9,265 bases of DNA from positions 1 through 9,265 of the forward strand of contig CAIQJD010000058.1 of assembly GCA_903872005.1 (NCBI GenBank). Reading direction: 5' to 3'. The position numbers and the translations under genes are program-made. This stretch comes from an uncultured bacterium (lineage in GTDB: Bacteria > Chloroflexota > Anaerolineae > JACIWP01). The notes under the pieces are model-generated. The model was not told the DNA's origin and did not search any database. It saw only the letters and a list, made by a program, of their open reading frames with translations. Below, piece by piece: positions 6,370 to 9,265 of the stretch. Every line of letters starts with the position of its first letter. The stretch's first letter is position 1.

Positions 6370-7554
6370 ATGAGACGAACCCGTATCGTCTTCTTCGTCA
6401 TCCTGGGCGTCGTCGTCCTGATCGTCGCCGGCTCGCTGATCTGGCGCAACTGGGGTAAAGAGGCAGTCATCCAGACGACCGAGGGCAACATTGAAGTCCG
6501 CATCGTCTGTGCGCTGCCGGTGGAACCCTGGGTACAGGAAGCCGCCGCCGCATTCAACGCTGAAAACCACAAGCTGGAGGGCCGGCGCATCCACGTCAGC
6601 GTCACCCCCATGGACGGCCTCACCGCCATGGGCCGCTACGAGCGTGACCAGATGGATCCGCTGCCCACCGCCTGGATTCCCGACAGCCGTTACCTGGTTG
6701 AGCTGGTCAACGCAACCTACAAAGAGAAACTGGGTCGCGACGTCTTCCTGACCGACGGCGAATATCGCGCCCGCCCCATCGTCATCTCCCTCTTCGCCTG
6801 GGGCATCTACGACAGCCGCGCCCAGGTCCTGGAAAAGAAGTACAAGGAAGTGGACTGGAAGGCGATCCACGACGCCGCAGCCGCCAAGGGCGGTTGGCCG
6901 GAACTGGGCGGCAGCGCCGACTGGGGCTACTTCAAGCTCATCGTGCCCAATCCGCGCAAGAACGTGGGCGGCCTGGCAGCCATGGTCGCCGCCGCCGGCG
7001 AATATTATCAGAAGACCGACATCACGGTCAACGACGTTACGGATCCCAAGTTCCAGGCGTGGCTGAAGGAACTCATGGGCGCAGTGACCGACTTCTCCAG
7101 CCTCGGCTCGTATTCGGTAGAGAACCTGGCCCTCTTCGGCTACTCCATGGGCGATGGCGGGCAACTGCTGGAAAGCGACCTGCTGACCAATATGGCCGGC
7201 ATCCAAACACGCTGGGCCGACCCCCTGGTCATCCGCTACCCGCGCTACGTCACCTGGTTCGACTTCCCCTTCACCGTGTGGATGGGCCAGGAGACGAGCG
7301 CCATAGAGAAGAACGCCGCCCTGGAGTTCGAGAAGTACCTCCTCACCCCGGCCGTGCAGGAGACCGCCGTGACGCGCGGCCTGCGGCCGGCCAACTCTGA
7401 AGTCGCGGTAACCGGCAAGGACTCTCTCTTTGTGCGCTGGGAATCGCAAGGCGCCATGTCCGTCGTGCCGCGCACGACGCGCATGCGCTCCCCCGACCGC
7501 GAGGTGCTGATGGCGCTATTGCGCTGGTTCGACCTCAACGTCGCCGGCAAGTAG
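6370..7554 (+). CDS. Membrane-tethered substrate-binding protein (type 2 periplasmic-binding fold)
   Basis: This 394-residue protein starts with MRRTR and a single hydrophobic helix at about 6-24, then continues as a soluble extracytoplasmic domain. There is no lipobox cysteine and no clear signal-peptidase site, so it is probably anchored by the uncleaved helix. The domain resembles family 1 extracellular solute-binding proteins: the first strand IEVRIVCALPVEPWVQEAAAAF with a following helix at about 41-62, AWIPDSRYLVELV (101-113), FAWGIYDS (142-149), VDWKAIHDAA (161-170), and a late VTWFDFPFTVWMG-EFEKYLLTP region (294-326) typical of binding proteins that end in a helical lid. The ligand cannot be inferred. 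ATG 6370 is chosen because GAAGGTGAT precedes it; an in-frame ATG at 6298 would put the start inside the 15-bp hairpin. It lies 13 nt before the VWA fusion gene, so the two are one transcript, with no transporter permease or ATPase adjacent in the window. Confidence 0.82.
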   Translation: MRRTRIVFFVILGVVVLIVAGSLIWRNWGKEAVIQTTEGNIEVRIVCALPVEPWVQEAAAAFNAENHKLEGRRIHVSVTPMDGLTAMGRYERDQMDPLPTAWIPDSRYLVELVNATYKEKLGRDVFLTDGEYRARPIVISLFAWGIYDSRAQVLEKKYKEVDWKAIHDAAAAKGGWPELGGSADWGYFKLIVPNPRKNVGGLAAMVAAAGEYYQKTDITVNDVTDPKFQAWLKELMGAVTDFSSLGSYSVENLALFGYSMGDGGQLLESDLLTNMAGIQTRWADPLVIRYPRYVTWFDFPFTVWMGQETSAIEKNAALEFEKYLLTPAVQETAVTRGLRPANSEVAVTGKDSLFVRWESQGAMSVVPRTTRMRSPDREVLMALLRWFDLNVAGK

Positions 7555-7567
7555 AGGAGAAACGGCG

Positions 7568-9265
7568 ATGCGGAGGCAACAGAATTTTTGGCAACAAAAC
7601 CGGGCCGCCGTCATCATTGCCATCGTCATGGCCGTGGTGCTCTGCCTGGGCTGCATGATCCTGTTCGTCACATCCCTGCCACAGATCCAGCAGGCGACCG
7701 GCGGGTCAGCGAAGACCCCTACCGTCGCGCCCAACGGGGTGCTGCAACTGGCCTACTCGCCCGAAAAGGCGACCTTGATCAAGCCACTGGTAGACGAATT
7801 CAACGCCGGCCGCTACAAAACATCCGCCGGCATCCGCATGACCATTGCGGCGGAAGCCCTGGCTCCCGACGCGATGGTCAGCGCCGCCCTGGAAGGGCGC
7901 TTCCAGGCCGTGACGCCCGACTCCTCGATCTGGCTGGATCAGATGGATCGGGGCTGGGCGACCAGCCATCCCGACGCCGGCGCGCTGGTCGGCCAATCGT
8001 TCCGCTATGCGGTCAGCCCGGTGGTTGTCGCCATGTGGGAAGATACCGCCCGCGCCCTGGGCTACCCCAATCGCGCCATCGGTTGGCAAGACATCCTGAA
8101 TCGCGCCAAGTCCGACGCCAACTTCCGCTGGAGCCATCCATCCACCAACTCCGCGTCGGGCCTGCTGACCACGTTGGCGGTGTTCTACGCCGGCGCCGGC
8201 AAGACGCGCGGCCTCAGCGAAGCCGACGCCAAAGCGCAGACGACGCTGGACTACGTGAGCGCCGTGGAAAAGACCGTGCGCTACTATGGGGAAGGCGAAA
8301 CCGCCGTCATCGAGCGCGCCATCCAAGAGGGGCGCAACTACCTGGACGCCTTTGTCGTCCAGGAGCAGATGGTCATCTACTTCAACGGCAAGAACAAGGG
8401 CCGGCTGATCGCCGTCTATCCGCAAGAGGGAACGCTCTGGGAAGACCACCCGATGGCCCTGTTGGAAGGGCCGGGCCTCACCTCCGATCAGCGCCAGACC
8501 TTCGCGCGTTGGCAGCAATTCTTACTATCGTCGGAAACGCAAAAGAAGATCCTGAGCCTGGGCTACCGGCCGGCCGACCTGACCATCCCACTGGATGGCG
8601 CCGGCTCACCCTTCACGGCGGCCAACGGCGTGGACCCACGCCAGCCCAAGACGACCTTACAGATGCCGGCAACCGGAGTGGTGGATGTGGTGCGGAACGT
8701 CTGGTGGTACACCAAGCGCCACACCAACGTCTATCTGGTCGCCGACCGCTCTGGCAGCATGCGCGGCAAGAAGCTGGAAGCAGCCCAGCAAGCCTTCCAG
8801 ACCTTCCTACAACAGATCGCCGGCGATCAAGAATCCATCGGCCTGATTCAGTTCTCTTCGGACGTCAATGAGAGCGTACCGCTGGCCCCGCTGTCCAAGA
8901 ATCGCGCCGCCCTGCAACAGGGCATCGGCAATCTGACCGCCAACGGCGAGACGGCGCTCCTGGACGCCATTGATCTGGCCTATGCGCGCCTGCAGAAGCT
9001 CAACGACCGCGAGCGCATCAACGCCATCGTCGTCATGACCGATGGCCTGGAAAACCATTCGCAAGTGAAGCTGGCGACGCTGGAGCGCCGGCTGCGCGAT
9101 GGGAATGCCGCCGGCGCGCCGGTAATCATCTTCTGCATCGCCTACGGCTCCGACGCCGACTACAGCACGCTGCAACGCATCGCTGCCGCCTCGGGCGGAC
9201 AGGTGCGCGAAGGCAATCAAGAGACCATCCAGGAGCTATACAAGCTCCTCTCAAGCTACTTCTAG
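7568..9265 (+). CDS. Membrane-tethered substrate-binding domain fused to a VWA domain
   Basis: This 565-residue protein has a basic N-terminus, one hydrophobic helix at about 13-35, a type 2 substrate-binding domain at about 57-340, a linker, and a von Willebrand factor A domain at about 385-565. In the binding domain, VLQLAYSPEK, PDSSIWLDQM, AVSPVVVAMWEDTA, IGWQDIL and WSHPSTNSASGLL are characteristic. The VWA domain has a complete MIDAS metal site: DRSGS at 393-397, T462 in NGETALLDAI, and D492 in VVMTDGLEN, so it should bind a divalent metal and a protein partner. The CLGC sequence at 26-29 lies inside the helix but is not a canonical lipobox. GAGGAGA at 7554-7560 is 7 nt from the ATG. The TAG stop is the last codon of the window, so the protein is complete. 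A sensor or assembly role at the outer membrane face, recruiting partners through VWA when ligand is bound, is inferred. Confidence 0.88.
   Translation: MRRQQNFWQQNRAAVIIAIVMAVVLCLGCMILFVTSLPQIQQATGGSAKTPTVAPNGVLQLAYSPEKATLIKPLVDEFNAGRYKTSAGIRMTIAAEALAPDAMVSAALEGRFQAVTPDSSIWLDQMDRGWATSHPDAGALVGQSFRYAVSPVVVAMWEDTARALGYPNRAIGWQDILNRAKSDANFRWSHPSTNSASGLLTTLAVFYAGAGKTRGLSEADAKAQTTLDYVSAVEKTVRYYGEGETAVIERAIQEGRNYLDAFVVQEQMVIYFNGKNKGRLIAVYPQEGTLWEDHPMALLEGPGLTSDQRQTFARWQQFLLSSETQKKILSLGYRPADLTIPLDGAGSPFTAANGVDPRQPKTTLQMPATGVVDVVRNVWWYTKRHTNVYLVADRSGSMRGKKLEAAQQAFQTFLQQIAGDQESIGLIQFSSDVNESVPLAPLSKNRAALQQGIGNLTANGETALLDAIDLAYARLQKLNDRERINAIVVMTDGLENHSQVKLATLERRLRDGNAAGAPVIIFCIAYGSDADYSTLQRIAAASGGQVREGNQETIQELYKLLSSYF

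Noticed and set aside
6259..7449. Long minus-strand open frame of 396 codons
   Set aside because: It is antisense to the first binding protein, whose frame carries clear family features, and it lacks motifs of its own.
7643..7657. Possible lipobox (CLGC) making the VWA fusion a lipoprotein
   Set aside because: The residue three before the cysteine is itself cysteine and not Leu/Val/Ile, and the hydrophobic stretch continues past it, which fits an uncleaved membrane helix better.
7588..8871. Second plus-strand frame of 427 codons within the VWA fusion gene
   Set aside because: It is an Arg/Pro/Gly-rich shadow of the real frame, which carries the binding domain and intact MIDAS.
1..9265. CRISPR arrays, tRNA or rRNA genes, insertion sequences
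   Set aside because: I saw no regularly spaced repeats, no tRNA- or rRNA-like segments and no transposase frames; coding genes fill nearly all of the window.
1..9265. Very frequent GCCGGC/CGCCGGCG hexamers
   Set aside because: They occur mostly within genes as Ala-Gly, Gly and Arg codons in a high-GC genome; codon preference explains them without a special signal.

Overview
The window reads as about 9.3 kb of high-GC bacterial chromosome, with every gene on the + strand. Shine-Dalgarno sequences are clear and many genes are separated by 6-17 nt. The gene content suggests an uncultured or environmental Chloroflexota (Anaerolineae-like) genome: a GlmL/MutL-like ASKHA protein, a Thr/Pro-rich surface protein with a VPQTG anchor, an AAA-type ATPase fused to an OmpR-type winged helix, and a substrate-binding protein fused to a VWA domain. 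The taxonomic placement is inferred from gene types and composition, with no search behind it.

Layout. Positions 1-5419 form one tightly packed putative operon: the 3' end of a gene ending in a membrane segment (1-74), a six-helix membrane protein (81-773), a long GlmL/MutL-like ASKHA protein (787-2526), an unrecognised protein with a barrel-sandwich-like N-terminus and a KOW/SH3-like C-terminus (2540-3592), a mucin-like surface protein with an LPXTG-type tail (3610-4089), and a P-loop ATPase/winged-helix regulator (GTG start at 4100, end 5419). A 154-bp gap follows, with direct CAGATAG repeats and an extended -10 promoter. It leads to a PspA/IM30 (ESCRT-III-like) gene (5574-6245). A 124-nt gap with two hairpins, one a perfect 15-bp inverted repeat, precedes two membrane-tethered substrate-binding proteins: a stand-alone one (6370-7554) and a fusion to a C-terminal VWA domain with an intact MIDAS (7568-9265). 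The last stop codon is also the last base of the window.

How they may work together. Neither binding protein has an ABC permease or ATPase gene within the window, and both have an uncleaved N-terminal anchor where a lipobox or cleavable signal would be usual. With the neighbouring PspA homologue, this looks more like envelope sensing or membrane-stress response than nutrient import. The ATPase/winged-helix protein immediately upstream is a natural candidate regulator of the pspA-like promoter. The GlmL-like protein stands without the glutamate mutase subunits it would normally serve, so its partner is unknown. These functional links rest on gene order and domain logic and are hypotheses.
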